Shown in pieces: positions 17,497 to 25,654 of a stretch of 64,000 nt of DNA (within the stretch, counting starts at the first letter, position 1; every line of letters starts with the position of its first letter). The notes under the pieces are model-generated. The model was not told the origin of the DNA. It saw only the letters and a list, made by a program, of their open reading frames with translations, and searched no databases. Origin of the DNA: Planctellipticum sp942493135 (GTDB lineage Bacteria > Planctomycetota > Planctomycetia > Planctomycetales > Planctomycetaceae); assembly GCA_942493135.1 (NCBI GenBank), contig OW818684.1, forward strand, positions 3,348,001 to 3,412,000. The letters run 5' to 3'. Made by a program: the position numbers and the translations under genes.

Positions 17497-18636
17497 TCAA
17501 AGCCCGTTGAGGGCGTCGAGGATCTCCCCCGCCAGGTCGATGAAGTCTTCCACCGTCACGAGCTGCTTCGCGGTGATGAGGACGCGGATGCCCAGAGCGG
17601 CCAGCGTCTTGACCACCTGCCAGGAGTCGGGGAGCGACTTCAGCTCGGCGACGAGCGCGTCGAGGAACTGCTGCGGCGTCACCTGGCCCGCCCCGGCCTG
17701 CGTCTGCAGGTCGGTCAGCGTGGCCCGCAGCCTGGCCACTTCGGCGGCGCGGGTCGGCGAGCTGACCCCCAGCACGGCCGCCCGGACCCGCGCGGCAATG
17801 CCGAACCGCCCCGGCGTCGGAGTTGGGGGCGTGGGCGTCACCGGTTGCGGGGCCGGCGGGGGCGTGGGGATCACCGGTTCGGGAGCGGGCGGCCGCGGTG
17901 GCGCGGGTTCGACGGGGATCGGTTCGACCGGCGTCGGAGTGACCGGTTGCGGTTCCGGCGACGGGCACGGCGCGTCGCCGGGGATCGTCAGCGGCCAGGT
18001 CAGGACGTCGTTGCCGTCCGCGTTGCTGACCAGCAGCGTCACCAGGTAGGAGCCGCCATAGCTGGCGACTTGAACGCGCCGGCCGCCGTCCTTCACGTCG
18101 AGCTGCTTCCGCCCCTTCAGCTCCGGACTGATCTTCCAGGTGAAGTGCGTCGGCTCCCCGGCGCAGCCTGTCGCGTCCAGGACGAGAATCTCGCCCCGGA
18201 CGCCGGTCGTCGGGCCGTTGATGATCGCGGTCGGCGGGGCGGCCTGGGCCACCTGGCAGCCGAACCAGAGCAGCGGGACCAGCCACAGCAGGGAGAACGG
18301 GATCTCGTCCCGCATCAGCCGGGGCGACTCCGGCGGCAGGTCGGCGTCCGGCCGTGCGCTGGGTGGTGCCAGCGTATCGAGCCCGGAGACGTCGAGCGTG
18401 CCGTCGCCGCCGGTCAGCTTGGCCTGCAGCCAGGCCAGCAGCAGCGGGGCCAGTTTCTGCAGCAGGTTGGCCAGCCAGGCGGAGACGCCGGCGGCCGTCG
18501 CCGCTCCGACCGTGCCGAGATCGGCCCCGGTGGCCGCCTGGGTCAGGAGCGAGCCGAGGACGCCCGCCAGGCTGATCAGGGCGGATTTGACGTGCGTGTT
18601 CGAGGCCAGGGTCAGGAACAGACTGAGCCACTTCAT
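17497..18636 (-). CDS. Holin-like membrane protein with PKD-like domain and LDVSGLDTL motif
   Basis: 379 residues. The first ~75 form two hydrophobic segments (SALISLAGVLGSLL and VSAWLANLLQKLAPLLLAW), holin-like. LDVSGLDTL (81-89) follows. A further hydrophobic segment (FSLLWLVPLLWFGCQVAQA) precedes a PKD-like beta domain (AIINGPTTGVRGEILVLDATG...GGSYLVTLLVSNADG), a Pro/Thr-rich linker with PTPVEPIP-type repeats and a helical C-terminus. The start at 18636 was chosen because the hydrophobic N-terminus begins there. It may be a fused lysis protein or a wall-spanning phage protein; the second hydrophobic segment could also be the true signal peptide of a shorter product. Confidence 0.55.
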   Translation of the reverse strand: MKWLSLFLTLASNTHVKSALISLAGVLGSLLTQAATGADLGTVGAATAAGVSAWLANLLQKLAPLLLAWLQAKLTGGDGTLDVSGLDTLAPPSARPDADLPPESPRLMRDEIPFSLLWLVPLLWFGCQVAQAAPPTAIINGPTTGVRGEILVLDATGCAGEPTHFTWKISPELKGRKQLDVKDGGRRVQVASYGGSYLVTLLVSNADGNDVLTWPLTIPGDAPCPSPEPQPVTPTPVEPIPVEPAPPRPPAPEPVIPTPPPAPQPVTPTPPTPTPGRFGIAARVRAAVLGVSSPTRAAEVARLRATLTDLQTQAGAGQVTPQQFLDALVAELKSLPDSWQVVKTLAALGIRVLITAKQLVTVEDFIDLAGEILDALNGL

Positions 18637-18779
18637 CGGCCATCCTTTGCCAACGGGACAACGTGCTCGACGCAACAAGTTGCGAGACGTTCCCCAGGGC
18701 GGCCGATGAAGTGAGAGAGGAAAAAGATTCCCGCGGGTGCGGGTCGCCACGTAGAATGGCGGGGTCTCTGGCAGGAAAC

Positions 18780-19080
18780 CCCTTTTGCCTCGCACCTCAC
18801 GGGAACCAGCGGAAGAGCCCCGACATGATCATCCCTGATCCAGCGGGCCATCCTGACCTCGGGGCCGTCTTCAACACCACGGCCGATTGCGACACTGGTA
18901 ACCGAGGTCCGCAAGAGCAAAAGGGACGAGCATGGATGCCGGCAGAAAAAAGACGGGGGACGGTCCGGTTGGACCGAAGAAGCAGATCGGGATCTACGTC
19001 GAGCGCGAAGACTGGCTCCGGCTGCGAGCGCATGCGGCCAGGCGGGGCCTGCCGATCACGGGCGTCTTCTGGGAGCGGCT
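18780..19080 (+). repeat. 301-nt direct repeat, copy A (with leader and start of RHH-like gene)
   Basis: Matches 20318-20618 at a constant offset of 1538, with scattered substitutions and no net indel. It covers about 150 nt of non-coding leader and the first ~50 codons of the small gene at 18932. The leader is very well conserved (for example GGGCCATCCTGACCTCGGGG in both), which suggests it carries regulatory sequence or is of recent duplication. Confidence 0.85.
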
Positions 19081-19135
19081 GCGGCCGCTGATTGACGAGT
19101 TGCGGCGGGATCTCCGATCGACGGAGGAAGCTTGA
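18932..19135 (+). CDS. Small ribbon-helix-helix-like protein
   Basis: 67 residues. After a basic N-terminus come a short strand (KQIGIYV), helix 1 (EREDWLRLRAHAARRG) and helix 2 (TGVFWERLRPLIDEL), the strand-helix-helix order of RHH DNA-binding proteins. It lies on the plus strand inside a mostly minus-strand prophage. A second copy at 20470 is broken by a stop at codon 28. Alternative: an unrelated small helical protein. Confidence 0.5.
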   Translation: MDAGRKKTGDGPVGPKKQIGIYVEREDWLRLRAHAARRGLPITGVFWERLRPLIDELRRDLRSTEEA

Positions 19136-19147
19136 CGGACGGCCCGG

Positions 19148-19783
19148 TCAACCGTCGCTGAGTGCATTCAGTTTTGCCATCAGGGCCGGGATCTCCGACT
19201 CCAGGGGATCGGGAGGAATGGCCCGGAAGTAGTCCGCGTCGATGCTCAACTCCGCTCGCAGGAAGGCGGCCCGCTCTGGAGCGGCGTCGAGAAACTGGTC
19301 CGCGTTCTCGAAGTCGGCGCCCCACAGAATCCGCTCTTCCAGCACGTCGACGAGGATCTTCCATTCTTCGAAGTCATTGCAGTCTGCTTCCGGCAAGCCT
19401 TCTAGGTCGCCGGCCTCTTGCACTGCGGCCAGGATCGCCCGCCGCAGACAGGTCGGATCGCTCATCTTGTCCTGGCACTCCAGCTCGATTTCGATCCCGT
19501 CTTCCATGCTGCGGAAGAGAACGGCAATCGTGGCCTCGTTCAGCGCGTTCAATTCCGGGCAAACCACGGTCTCTCTCAGCAAACCCGCCCCGACTTCGGC
19601 CAGTAGCGCTAACTGGGATCTCGAATTCAACGAATCGAAGAGGCGAACGCCAAACTGCCAGCCTTTCAGGTGCCCTTCCAGTACCTCGTCGATGATCGTC
19701 ACGACGTGGTGCAACTTCATCCGAATTAGCGCCGCCTCAGCACCCGCCAACGTCCGCTCCCCGATCTCAGTTCGCCAGGTCAT
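19148..19783 (-). CDS. Unknown acidic helical protein
   Basis: 211 residues, mostly helical and acidic, no family recognised. The start overlaps the stop of the preceding gene by 4 nt, so the pair is coupled. The C-terminal third is rich in Asp/Glu (CNDFEEWKILVDVLEERI, DPLESEIPALMAKLN). It has no signal peptide or membrane segment. It is probably cargo in the prophage early region. Confidence 0.5.
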   Translation of the reverse strand: MTWRTEIGERTLAGAEAALIRMKLHHVVTIIDEVLEGHLKGWQFGVRLFDSLNSRSQLALLAEVGAGLLRETVVCPELNALNEATIAVLFRSMEDGIEIELECQDKMSDPTCLRRAILAAVQEAGDLEGLPEADCNDFEEWKILVDVLEERILWGADFENADQFLDAAPERAAFLRAELSIDADYFRAIPPDPLESEIPALMAKLNALSDG

Positions 19784-20088
19784 CGCCGCCCCGAATGTCC
19801 ATCAGTGAGTTGCAGTTTCAACTGTCGGCGAATGGCTTCGATAGCCTCACCAATCGGATCGCCGCTCTCCAGCCACACGGCCGTCACTGCCGTCGAATTC
19901 TCCGACTCGATCCAGAGCTTCGTGGAAACCCAGACACGGACGGCCGACGACTCGTCGAGCGTTTCCACGGTCAGCAAACCCTCCCGGGATTTTGAAAATT
20001 GCCGGAGGGACACCCAGACCGGCCATTCCTCCGGGATCGCTTCCACCAGCATCAGCAGCAGGCTGTTGAGTCGCATGAGCGATTTCAT
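19780..20088 (-). CDS. Unknown small protein coupled to the next gene
   Basis: 102 residues from MKSLMRLNSLLLML; an open extension upstream to 20217 lacks a clear ribosome site. No family recognised. The end overlaps the start of the 211-residue protein by 4 nt. It contains a W-rich central strand region (EEWPVWVSLRQF, VRVWVSTKLWIE). Confidence 0.45.
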   Translation of the reverse strand: MKSLMRLNSLLLMLVEAIPEEWPVWVSLRQFSKSREGLLTVETLDESSAVRVWVSTKLWIESENSTAVTAVWLESGDPIGEAIEAIRRQLKLQLTDGHSGRR

Positions 20089-20317
20089 ACTCGCCCAACG
20101 AAAACGCTTGCAACCCCACAAGGCAGTTGCGGGGCGGAACAGGTAGAACTCCCACCCAACTGGCAGGAGATTCCCGCCGGTCGAAGAAGGCGATCTTGCT
20201 GCAATGTCTCCAACCACGCATCGCGAAGTCGAAGCCTCGCCCGTCCGCCCAAGCCGAGGAGGTCGCGCGCTGATTGCCCATCAGCGCGCAGCCAAAATGC
20301 CGGTGGGCCAGTTCGTT

Positions 20318-20618
20318 CCCTTTTGCCTCGCGCCTCACGGGAACTAGCGGAAGAGCCCCGACATGATCATCCCTGATCTAGCGGGCCATCCTGACCTCGG
20401 GGCCGTCTTCAACACCACGTCCGTTTGCGACACTGGTAAACGAGGTCCGCAAGAGAAAGAGGGACGAGCATGGATGCGGGCAAAGAAAGGACGGGGGATG
20501 GTCCGGTTGGACCGAAGAAGCAGTTGGGCGTGTGCTTGCGGCGGGCCGACTGATTGCGGCTGAGGAACTACTCCGCCCGGCGGGGCATGGCGATCACGGG
20601 CGTGTTCTGGGAGCGGCT
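20318..20618 (+). repeat. 301-nt direct repeat, copy B (truncated)
   Basis: Second copy of the 18780-19080 repeat, ending abruptly at 20618 exactly at the 3' end of the minus-strand gene 20617-21156. The leader part is nearly intact; the coding part has a stop and several substitutions. Confidence 0.85.
20470..20616 (+). pseudogene. Broken copy of the RHH-like gene
   Basis: Begins with the same MDAGK...GDGPVGPKKQ as the gene at 18932. The codon for W28 (TGG) has become TGA at 20551-20553, and the homologous sequence stops after about 49 codons. It is a decayed duplicate, not a second active gene. Confidence 0.8.
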
Positions 20619-21156
20619 AACGATTGTCAAACCATCGGCGATATCGATCAGCATCGAGAGCCCACACTAGCTCAGCCGATCTTCGCTCAAGACTAAAAGT
20701 TCCGCAGACGTACATAGTGCTGCCAGGCGCGGAGATCGAATTGGCAAGCGTTTGGCCATCCCAAGGTCCAGTGTACAGCGCCATCGGGAATGAATCTGGG
20801 CTGCAAGAGATCAAGTGGCCGAACGACTTGGCGACGGTCCTCAAGATCTCCTCCATCCGCATTTCTCGGTTGATCGGGCCTGCCGGAAGTATCGGCGTCA
20901 ATTCGAGTGCGATTGCTGCGCACGTCTCGCGAAATCGGACCTGATTCCGCTTCTTCAAATGTTTTCTCTTCGTCACGACCGATTCAACGAAAACGATTCG
21001 CTCCTCCGAGAACCAGTGCGCTGCGGCAATTCTTGAAAGACCGTTGTCAGTCAGGCCTCGATGTCGATCGTTGAGGGTTGACTGGACTTCGGCCTCAGTA
21101 ATCTTCTGGAATTCCATGAGTTCCAGGCATGGCGGTGAAAAGGTGACTGCAATCAT
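20617..21156 (-). CDS. Unknown protein divergent from a nuclease-like gene
   Basis: 179 residues from MIAVTFSPPC; a longer frame upstream looks non-coding. No family recognised. It has a basic middle (VTKRKHLKKRNQVRFRET) and a compact C-terminal half ending WALDADRYRRWFDNR. It is transcribed away from the PD-(D/E)XK gene at 21352 with a ~195-nt gap that may hold two promoters, so the two could be one cargo module. Its stop marks the break point of the direct repeat. Confidence 0.45.
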   Translation of the reverse strand: MIAVTFSPPCLELMEFQKITEAEVQSTLNDRHRGLTDNGLSRIAAAHWFSEERIVFVESVVTKRKHLKKRNQVRFRETCAAIALELTPILPAGPINREMRMEEILRTVAKSFGHLISCSPDSFPMALYTGPWDGQTLANSISAPGSTMYVCGTFSLERRSAELVWALDADRYRRWFDNR

Positions 21157-21351
21157 TTGATGTCTACTAGCGGGGCACGAACGACTTTGCGGATTGCCTA
21201 TTCCTCTTGCGAGCGGCCGATCCTTACAATACGGACGTAACGGCGAGAAAGCCACTCTTCTGACAATGCGACCATAATGTCGGCGGGTCGCTGGTGAGTG
21301 CTGCGGAAAGGAAGCCGCGTTTTACGGTTTGCAGTGGGAGAGTTTCGATCG

Positions 21352-22434
21352 ATGTCCAATGACGATGCCGCCGACGTCTGGCCGGTTCCCGACACGTTCA
21401 CCCACCGCATGATCGGGCGGTCGATGTCACACTTCGCCGAGTTGCGAGGCGAGATCGACGCTCTGAATGAGGAGCACCTCGATTTCATCCTAGGCATGTG
21501 GATCGTTGCGGATTTGCTGCAGAAGAAGGAACTTGACATCCCTGAGAAGTACCAGATCCTCCTCGCGGCAGACTTGCTGCAATTCTACATGGGGCAAGAG
21601 TGGACCAGTGCCCACGTCTTTCCGAACGACGCTGCGTTATTTCCACAGTACGAGACTGGGCGCCGTTATCTACGGACAGGAGGTGATTCAGCGGACGATC
21701 GTTTTCGTTGGCAGCAGCGAGTCCTAAACCTTGCCTCGATGCTCTACAACCTTCAGCACGTTCCTGGGATCCAGCATCGGATCAGTACTCTTCACAGCTG
21801 CGACCTTGAGTCTGCGATAGGCGAGTTAGAGTGCGCGGCCTCATTGTCGGATCCATCCCACGACCTGCGATTCATAGTTCCAGTTGGTCGAAAGGGCTCC
21901 GACTATGAAGCGGAAGTGCGCACGTCAGCAGGACGCACCGTCTACTGCGAGATTAAGACCAAGACCGAGAGCACTACACTGTCGGAACAGACCATATGGA
22001 GCACATGTGAGAAGGCCCGAAAGCAACTCCCCAAGGGGCAGCCGGGACTGATTTTCCTACGAATCCCAGAAGCTTGGGTAGAAATTCCCGGGGCGAAGCC
22101 GTTGATCAACAGGGCGATTGATAAAGCTCTACGGCAATCGTCGAGACTTGTGGGGATTATCGTAGCCTGGGAAGTGTGGGAGTACTACGGCGCGGGGCGA
22201 GCCGTCTACTATATGTACTCAGCGACGCTCAATGAACGAAGTCCACTGTTCAGCGATGACATTCGGGAATTGGTTGAAGGCCGCCCGGGGAGAATTCGTC
22301 CTGGATGGGTGGAACTTCAACCGTGGCTGATGGCGCGCCTGCCGCAGTTGGCGTCTTCGATTCAGCATTGCTTCAACTGCACCCATGCTCCAGGCGACCC
22401 TTCGGATGGACGTCCTCGGACTGTGGATTGTTAA
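21352..22434 (+). CDS. PD-(D/E)XK nuclease-like cargo protein
   Basis: 360 residues from MSNDDAADVW. Residues ~20-140 are helical. A nuclease-like core follows: G-S-D184-Y-E in KGSDYEAEV, a strand, then E200-I-K202 in VYCEIKTKT, the D...ExK layout of the PD-(D/E)XK fold. This is seen in restriction and repair nucleases. Its plus-strand orientation, opposite to the phage operons, suggests carried cargo, possibly for defence against other phages. No recognition domain is identified. Confidence 0.55.
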   Translation: MSNDDAADVWPVPDTFTHRMIGRSMSHFAELRGEIDALNEEHLDFILGMWIVADLLQKKELDIPEKYQILLAADLLQFYMGQEWTSAHVFPNDAALFPQYETGRRYLRTGGDSADDRFRWQQRVLNLASMLYNLQHVPGIQHRISTLHSCDLESAIGELECAASLSDPSHDLRFIVPVGRKGSDYEAEVRTSAGRTVYCEIKTKTESTTLSEQTIWSTCEKARKQLPKGQPGLIFLRIPEAWVEIPGAKPLINRAIDKALRQSSRLVGIIVAWEVWEYYGAGRAVYYMYSATLNERSPLFSDDIRELVEGRPGRIRPGWVELQPWLMARLPQLASSIQHCFNCTHAPGDPSDGRPRTVDC

Positions 22435-22549
22435 AGCTGGCCCCGCATTCAGCATTGGTGTCGTCGTTGAAGCGGTAGGCCGCTGGACACCCGTTTTGCG
22501 CCGATTGCAAGGGTTCTGCACGGCGGAGCCGTGGTCGACCGATCATCGC

Positions 22550-22768
22550 TCAACCACCGAGCGCCCTCTCGATGCAGTCCTTCCGCGGCGCGATCCCCCG
22601 CCGTTTCGCCAGCCGCAGGATCTCGACACACCGCTTCTGATTGCACTCCGGTCCGCCTTCGATCAGCCCGTACTGGCGGGCCGCGTCGATCGTCAGCAGA
22701 ACGTGGGCGGCGTCGGCAGCCTCCTGCCATTCCTCACGCGTCCGAGGGTTGCGTGGTTCGGTGTTCAT
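22550..22768 (-). CDS. Small phage protein, unknown
   Basis: 72 residues: MNTEPRNPRTREEWQEA, a helix, then a GGPECNQKRCVEIL segment with two Cys four residues apart. No family recognised. Its strand and position fit the prophage early genes. The two Cys are not enough for a zinc site alone. Confidence 0.4.
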   Translation of the reverse strand: MNTEPRNPRTREEWQEAADAAHVLLTIDAARQYGLIEGGPECNQKRCVEILRLAKRRGIAPRKDCIERALGG

Positions 22769-22831
22769 GCTTATTGTCGCTCGTTGGTGGCTTCTGAGAG
22801 TGCTCGTTCCTCCGAACTGGAGAATCCAGCG

Positions 22832-22996
22832 ATGGCAGAGAAGACTTTCACTGTCGTTCTTTCAAAAGAAGAACTTGACGCAGCTGAGAGAGCGGTGCAG
22901 GCATTGGATGAGAAATTCAGCAGCAAAGGGATGGAGCGGCAGCGTTCGACCTTGAAATCCCTACTCGAAAAACTGAGAGATGCGTCGGAGAGCTAA
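22832..22996 (+). CDS. Small helical protein, unknown
   Basis: 54 residues beginning MAEKTFTVVLSKEEL. One short strand is followed by two charged helices (LDAAERAVQALDEKF and RSTLKSLLEKLRDA). It is preceded by CTGGAGAATCC and lies on the plus strand. It could be an antitoxin-sized or regulatory peptide, but no partner toxin is visible. Confidence 0.4.
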   Translation: MAEKTFTVVLSKEELDAAERAVQALDEKFSSKGMERQRSTLKSLLEKLRDASES

Positions 22997-23018
22997 CCAC
23001 TGCCCGATGTCAAACGCC

Positions 23019-24998
23019 TCAAACCAACGAAACCGCCTTGATCCCCCGCACCGCTTTCGGGCAGGGCTTTTCCTTCCCGGCATCGGCCAGCCACTCCACC
23101 AGCTCGCCCCGCTTCGTCGCGGCCGGCTTCAGCTTCCATTCGGCCGCCAGCTCCTGGAGCTGGGCCGTGGTCAGCAGCTCCAGATACGACCGGTCGAGCG
23201 ACCACTGCCGGACGATGTCGACTCCCAGATGCTCCGCGAGCCAGTCGACCAGCGGGGCCGGCATGTCGGTCGATCCCGTGTCCGCCGGGTGCTGCACCCA
23301 CTCCTGCAGGATCCGGCGGAGACTGGCCGTCCGCTCCGCGGCCGGCTTCGCGGCGACCGCCTGCAGGATGTGAATGGCGTCCGTCTGGTACCACGACGTG
23401 CGGCGGACGCCGAACGCCTTCGCCAGCGATGTCCGCCGCTCGTGGGAGGCCGTGTGCCCGTCCTGGGCGAACCAGACCAGCAACAGGACCAGCGTATCCG
23501 CCTCCGTCTTGTCCTCCAGGGCCGCGGCAATCCGCTGCTGCAGCCAGGCGACCTTCCACCGATAGAGCCGTTTGTTGAACTGCTCGGCGGCCTGCTTCGG
23601 CGTGATCTTCTTCGCCGCCACTTTGCCCGCGGTGGCCTCCGCCTGCTTGCCAGACTTCGCCGCGGCCTTGTCCTCGGCCACGTGCTGCATGGAGTCCCAG
23701 AGGGCCGTGTTGAAGGCTCGATCGGACTTCCCCACCTTGCGGACCTGCAGGTGCTTCCGTTCGTCCGGCGTCGCCGTGAAGGCCATCACCGTCCGGCGCT
23801 GCCGCTGCTCGTCGTAGAACCCGGCCCCCTTCTCCATCGGCCGGCTGATGTCGTAGAGAGCCTGGTCGAGCAGTTGGGAGAAGTCGCGGGAGAACAGCTC
23901 CGGCCCCTCATCGTCGCGGACCTTCTCCAGCTTCGGCCACAGCGCCGCGACGTCGATCCAGGGCAACAGCTCGCGGGCCTGCGTCTTGGTGATTCCGCCC
24001 GTAATCAACCGCTCCTGCCAGGCCGCGGGGAGCGTCAGCAGGCGGGTCAGATTGCTGATCTCGGACTGGCTGATGCCGATGTCGTCCGCCAGATCCCGTT
24101 GCGAGCGGCCGGCGGCCGCGTACTCGTCGACGAGTCCCTGCAGGGCGCGGGCCTTTTCGAGGATGTCGAGATCCCGGCGTTTCGCGTTCTCGACCAGGAC
24201 CAGCCGGCGGGCCGTTGCGTCGTCGCACTGGACGATCCGGCATTCGAGCTGCGGCCGATGCGTCCGCTTCGCGGCGGCCGTGCGGGTGTGCCCGGCGATC
24301 AGTTCGAAGCCGTTCGACTCCGGCAACGGCCGGACCAGGCAGGGCGTGAGCTGACCATCCTGGCGGAGCGAGTTGCCCAGCTCGATCAGCCATTCCTCGG
24401 ACGGCGGCCGCCGCGTCTGGTACGGACTCGGCCGCAGCAGACCGACGTCAATCATCCGCAGCTCGCCGGCCAGCTCCGGCTTGGCGGTCGTCGACGTCTC
24501 GACGGCTGCAGGCTTCGCGGGTTTCAGCTTGGGCGGCCTCGCGGCCTTCGTTCGGCGGGCTGCAGCCTGGGGCATGGGTCTTTCCTCTCTGGCTCTCGAC
24601 TCTGGACTCTCGTCTCTCGACTCCTGGCCGCACACACGGGCCAGCATCAGGTTGATTTCATCCGTGATCGCATCGTCGGCCGTTTCGAATGGCGTGGCCT
24701 GCCGCCACTCGTAGCGCCGGCTGCCGAGCGGTCCCAGCTCCTCCTCGGCCGCGGCCCGGACCAGTTGCCAGAACTCGCGATCGCGGGCCACCTCGCACAG
24801 CAGATCGAGCTTCCGCAGACTTTCGATCCGGGGCGGGCTGAAGTCCGCCCGATGGCAGTGCCACCAATCCCGCAGACGTGCGCGGGCTTCCGTGCCTTTC
24901 CTGGGCTCTTGGCACTCGTCACTTGGCTCTTCCAGCAGCGAGAGCTGACCCGGCAGGGGGATGTGCTCCCCCGGTTGCGGCAACGTCGCGTCGATCAA
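23019..24998 (-). CDS. ParB/Spo0J-like DNA-binding protein
   Basis: 659 residues in one frame. The ParB core starts near residue 180: MIDVGLLRPSPYQTRRPP, then GFELIAGHTR (GHTR where chromosomal ParB usually has GERR), ENAKRRDLDILEKARAL, and a helix-turn-helix with SQRDLADDIGISQSEISNLTRLL. A long helical C-terminus follows. An internal ATG at 24575 has GAGGAAAG upstream and begins MPQAAARRT just after a purine-rich tract, so two products or an in-frame fusion of two genes is possible. The role may be plasmid-like partition or phage gene regulation. It overlaps the preceding stop by 4 nt. Confidence 0.8.
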   Translation of the reverse strand: MIDATLPQPGEHIPLPGQLSLLEEPSDECQEPRKGTEARARLRDWWHCHRADFSPPRIESLRKLDLLCEVARDREFWQLVRAAAEEELGPLGSRRYEWRQATPFETADDAITDEINLMLARVCGQESRDESPESRAREERPMPQAAARRTKAARPPKLKPAKPAAVETSTTAKPELAGELRMIDVGLLRPSPYQTRRPPSEEWLIELGNSLRQDGQLTPCLVRPLPESNGFELIAGHTRTAAAKRTHRPQLECRIVQCDDATARRLVLVENAKRRDLDILEKARALQGLVDEYAAAGRSQRDLADDIGISQSEISNLTRLLTLPAAWQERLITGGITKTQARELLPWIDVAALWPKLEKVRDDEGPELFSRDFSQLLDQALYDISRPMEKGAGFYDEQRQRRTVMAFTATPDERKHLQVRKVGKSDRAFNTALWDSMQHVAEDKAAAKSGKQAEATAGKVAAKKITPKQAAEQFNKRLYRWKVAWLQQRIAAALEDKTEADTLVLLLVWFAQDGHTASHERRTSLAKAFGVRRTSWYQTDAIHILQAVAAKPAAERTASLRRILQEWVQHPADTGSTDMPAPLVDWLAEHLGVDIVRQWSLDRSYLELLTTAQLQELAAEWKLKPAATKRGELVEWLADAGKEKPCPKAVRGIKAVSLV

Positions 24999-25321
24999 TC
25001 GAGCAGCTCCTTCTGCCGCAGGCGCGGCGCTTCCCGCGGCCGATCGAGAGCCGGCGGTGGGACCACCTGCATCGTCAGGCAGTTCCGTTCGATGACCTGC
25101 AGCTTCTCGCCGTGAATGATGGTGACCGGCTGCAGCCAGGCTCGTCCGTCCGCTCGCAGGGCGAGCTGCCGGGCGGTGATCATCGCGGTTTCGATCTGTG
25201 CCAGCGGAATCCGCCGGCGGTGGTACCGGGCGTTAAACCACTCGACCCGGTCTCCCTTCTGCAGCAGCGTGCCGTCGGGGCAGCGCACGTTGCAGGCCAT
25301 CCGCCATTGAATGCGACTCAT
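24995..25321 (-). CDS. Small unknown protein, duplicate of the next gene upstream
   Basis: 108 residues from MSRIQWRMAC. Residue by residue it parallels 25333-25650: a strand with G(T/H)LLQKGDRVEWFNAR against GHVLRQNEPVEIYNSR, a helix, then VTIIHGEKLQVIERNCLTM against VIVIHCGRLHVVEARCLTT, and a Pro-rich tail. The two are an ancient tandem duplication. No family recognised. Confidence 0.6.
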   Translation of the reverse strand: MSRIQWRMACNVRCPDGTLLQKGDRVEWFNARYHRRRIPLAQIETAMITARQLALRADGRAWLQPVTIIHGEKLQVIERNCLTMQVVPPPALDRPREAPRLRQKELLD

Positions 25322-25332
25322 GACGCTCTCCC

Positions 25333-25650
25333 TCAGAACAACGCCTTTTGTTTCGCCGGCCGGGCCGGCACTTCGATCGCCGGCGGGGCCGGCGGCGGGT
25401 CGGTCGTCAGGCAACGCGCCTCAACGACGTGCAGGCGCCCGCAGTGAATCACGATCACGGGCTTCCGCCCCTTGTCGTCTCCGGCGCGGGCCTGCATCAG
25501 GCGGAGGGATGCGAACGCGGCTTCGATCGCTGCATCTTCAAAGCGGCCGCGGCAGAGCCGCGAGTTGTAGATTTCGACCGGCTCGTTCTGCCGCAGGACG
25601 TGTCCCGTCGAAAACCGGACACTCCAGCCCATCCACAGGCCTTCGTTCAT
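25333..25650 (-). CDS. Small unknown protein, duplicate of the next gene downstream
   Basis: 105 residues, beta-helix-beta layout as in its neighbour at 24995-25321. It lies between the replication protein and that neighbour in a tight minus-strand operon. The C-terminal tail (PPPAPPAIEVPARPAKQKALF) is Pro-rich and likely unfolded. Confidence 0.6.
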   Translation of the reverse strand: MNEGLWMGWSVRFSTGHVLRQNEPVEIYNSRLCRGRFEDAAIEAAFASLRLMQARAGDDKGRKPVIVIHCGRLHVVEARCLTTDPPPAPPAIEVPARPAKQKALF

Positions 25651-25654
25651 GGTC

